Positions 6,357-7,694 of a stretch of 7,694 nucleotides of DNA are shown here, one piece after another; within the stretch, counting starts at the first letter, position 1, and each line of letters begins with the position of its first letter. A program made the translations under genes and the position numbers. Source of the stretch: VBDM01 sp035702665 (GTDB lineage Bacteria; Pseudomonadota; Gammaproteobacteria; Burkholderiales; SG8-39); the NCBI GenBank assembly GCA_035702665.1, contig DASSQD010000133.1, positions 1-7,694 on the forward strand, written 5' to 3'. A model generated the notes under the pieces. The model ran no database searches. It had not been told where the DNA came from and saw nothing but the letters and a program-made list of their open reading frames with translations.

Positions 6357-7694
6357 GTGCGGCACAACATCGCCCTGGAGGTGAGAGCGCATCTCGGCTG
6401 GCTCTTCTTCGCCGGCACCCTCCTTCTTGCAGGCTGCCAGAAGACCTCGACGGTCACGATACCCGGAGCCGCGCAGGCTCCGACGCCGGACACGACGGCG
6501 CCGAGCGCACCGGCGAGCGTGACGGCCACTCCGGCGTCTTTCGCGGAGATCGATCTCACCTGGAGCGCGGCAACCGACGATGTCGGAGTGGCCGGCTACC
6601 GCGTGGAGAGCTGCGGCGGCGCCGGTTGCTCGAATTTCGTGCAGATCGCGGCGCTCGCGGCCACGTCGTTCGGCAGCACGGGCCTCGCGGCATCCACCTC
6701 GTATTCCTACCGCGTGCGCGCGGTCGACGCCGCGGGAAATCTGGGCAGCTACTCCAGCGTCGCGACGGCTTCGACGGCGGCCGCGCCGCCCCCGCCGGAC
6801 ACGACGCCCCCGAGCGCTCCCGCGGGCCTCACCGCGACCGCCGCGTCGTCCTCCGAGATCGACCTGGGCTGGAGCGCGGCGACCGACAACGTCGGCGTGA
6901 CCGGCTACAGCCTGGAGAGCTGTGCCGGCGCCGGCTGCTCGAGCTTCACGGCGATCGCGACCCCCGCCGGCACCTCGTTCGGCAACACGGGCCTCGCTGC
7001 GGCGACCTCGTACTCCTACCGCGTGCGCGCGGTCGACGCGGCGGGCAACCTCGGAAACTACTCCGGCATCGCTACGGCGTCGACGAACGCCGCGCCGCCG
7101 CCCCCGCCGGACACGACGCCGCCGAGCGCACCCTCGGGCCTGGCGGCGACCGCGGCTTCGTCCACGCAGATCAATCTCGCCTGGGCCGCGGCGACGGACA
7201 ATGTCGGCGTCACCGGCTACCGCCTGGAGAGCTGCGCGGGCGCGGGCTGCTCGAATTTCGCGCAGATCGCGGCGCCCGCGGGCACCTCGTTCGGCAACAC
7301 CGGGCTCACGCCGGGCACATCCCACTCGTACCGCGTGCGCGCGGTCGACGCCGCCGGCAACCTCGGCGGCTACTCCAACGTCGCGAGCGCATCGACCCCG
7401 GACACGATTCCGCCGAGCGCTCCCGCGAACCTGACGGCGAGCGCGTCTTCCGAGACGCAGGTGAATCTCGCGTGGACGGCGGCGACGGACAATGTCGGCG
7501 TCACCGGCTACCGCGTGGAGAGCTGCTCCGGGGCCGGCTGCTCGAATTTCGTGCAGATCGCGGCGCCCGCGGGCACCTCGTTCGGCAACACCGGCCTCTC
7601 GGCAGGCACTTCCTCCTCCTACCGCGTGCGTGCGATCGACGCCGCGGGCAACCTGGGGAGCTATTCCAACGTCGCCACGGCGTCTACCCCGGAC
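6357..7694 (+). CDS. Fibronectin type III repeat lipoprotein, partial (3' end outside window)
   Basis: Opening with GTG at 6357, this frame stays open for 446 codons to the window end. Residues 1-27 form a lipoprotein signal: a charged start, the hydrophobic stretch LGWLFFAGTLLL and lipobox LAGC with Cys27 as the lipidation site. A short QKTSTVTIPG linker follows. Four complete fibronectin type III domains then begin at residues 44, 147, 251 and 348, and a fifth begins at 445. Each starts PDTTxPSAP and carries the D-W-ATD-VGV-GY core and an SYRVRAVDAAGN strand. Each also holds a CX4C pair in ES-C-xGAG-CS (86/91, 189/194, 293/298, 390/395) that could make a small disulfide loop. Linkers before domains 2 and 3 are Pro-rich; later ones are absent. 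Such repeats are usually spacers or binding modules in exported proteins. The missing C-terminus may hold the functional domain, so no activity is assigned. The gene uses the same GC-rich codons as its neighbours. Confidence 0.88.
   Translation, partial: MRHNIALEVRAHLGWLFFAGTLLLAGCQKTSTVTIPGAAQAPTPDTTAPSAPASVTATPASFAEIDLTWSAATDDVGVAGYRVESCGGAGCSNFVQIAALAATSFGSTGLAASTSYSYRVRAVDAAGNLGSYSSVATASTAAAPPPPDTTPPSAPAGLTATAASSSEIDLGWSAATDNVGVTGYSLESCAGAGCSSFTAIATPAGTSFGNTGLAAATSYSYRVRAVDAAGNLGNYSGIATASTNAAPPPPPDTTPPSAPSGLAATAASSTQINLAWAAATDNVGVTGYRLESCAGAGCSNFAQIAAPAGTSFGNTGLTPGTSHSYRVRAVDAAGNLGGYSNVASASTPDTIPPSAPANLTASASSETQVNLAWTAATDNVGVTGYRVESCSGAGCSNFVQIAAPAGTSFGNTGLSAGTSSSYRVRAIDAAGNLGSYSNVATASTPD
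6486..7694 (+). repeat. Tandem FN3-coding repeats (units at 6486, 6795, 7107, 7398, next at 7689)
   Basis: Unit lengths are 309, 312 and 291 bases, then 291 to the start of the next copy. The length change comes from the Pro-rich linkers after units 1 and 2. Units 3 and 4 are the closest pair: 7188-7223 equals 7479-7514 (36 bases), and 7263-7303 equals 7554-7594 (41 bases) at a constant offset of 291. The unusual AAT TTC codons after the second Cys are kept in units 1, 3 and 4. Identity at silent sites points to recent duplication or gene conversion. Confidence 0.85.

Noticed and set aside
6327..7325. Minus-strand and other + strand frames over the FN3 repeats (Arg-rich)
   Set aside because: They repeat with the FN3 period because the DNA does, but give only Arg/Ala/Gly-rich text. 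The frame from GTG 6357 gives a lipobox and proper FN3 domains.

Overview
This is a very GC-rich stretch with strong G/C bias at third codon positions. It carries a Bug-family periplasmic binding protein, a type that is hugely expanded in Burkholderiales, and its regulator and sensor families are common in environmental Betaproteobacteria. A Betaproteobacterium, probably Burkholderiales-like, is therefore the best guess. That is an inference from gene families; no rRNA or other taxonomic marker is present. All recognised genes lie on the + strand.

Layout. (1) 1-243: the C-terminal end of an AraC-family transcription regulator, cut by the window edge. (2) 332-1291: a complete Bug/TctC-type periplasmic solute-binding protein with a Sec signal peptide and a good ribosome binding site. 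(3) 1292-1487: an intergenic stretch with two weak hairpins and a possible sigma70 promoter. (4) 1488-5378: a 1296-residue membrane-anchored c-di-GMP enzyme, arranged TM - periplasmic double Cache - TM - PAS - GAF - PAS - PAS - GGDEF - EAL, with both catalytic motifs and the GGDEF inhibitory site intact. (5) 5390-6133: an atypical SDR (NAD(P)-dependent epimerase/dehydratase-like protein), 11 bases downstream and probably cotranscribed. (6) 6134-6356: an intergenic region holding five heptamers at an exact 11-base spacing, which looks like a binding array for an OmpR/PhoB-type response regulator. (7) 6357 to the window end: a GTG-started lipoprotein built of fibronectin type III repeats, each with a conserved CX4C pair. 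It runs off the window.

How the parts may fit. The Cache/PAS/GAF protein would sense a periplasmic ligand and cytoplasmic signals and set local c-di-GMP levels. Its downstream SDR may share its mRNA. The FN3 lipoprotein is a surface or periplasmic repeat protein with its own upstream control region; a link to c-di-GMP-controlled surface behaviour is only a guess from proximity. The AraC and Bug genes may form a separate uptake unit.

No new multi-gene system is evident. The least explained element is the 11-base-phased repeat array at 6229-6279. The long antisense frame over the c-di-GMP gene and the long +2 frame running into the SDR gene look like GC-driven shadows, not genes.
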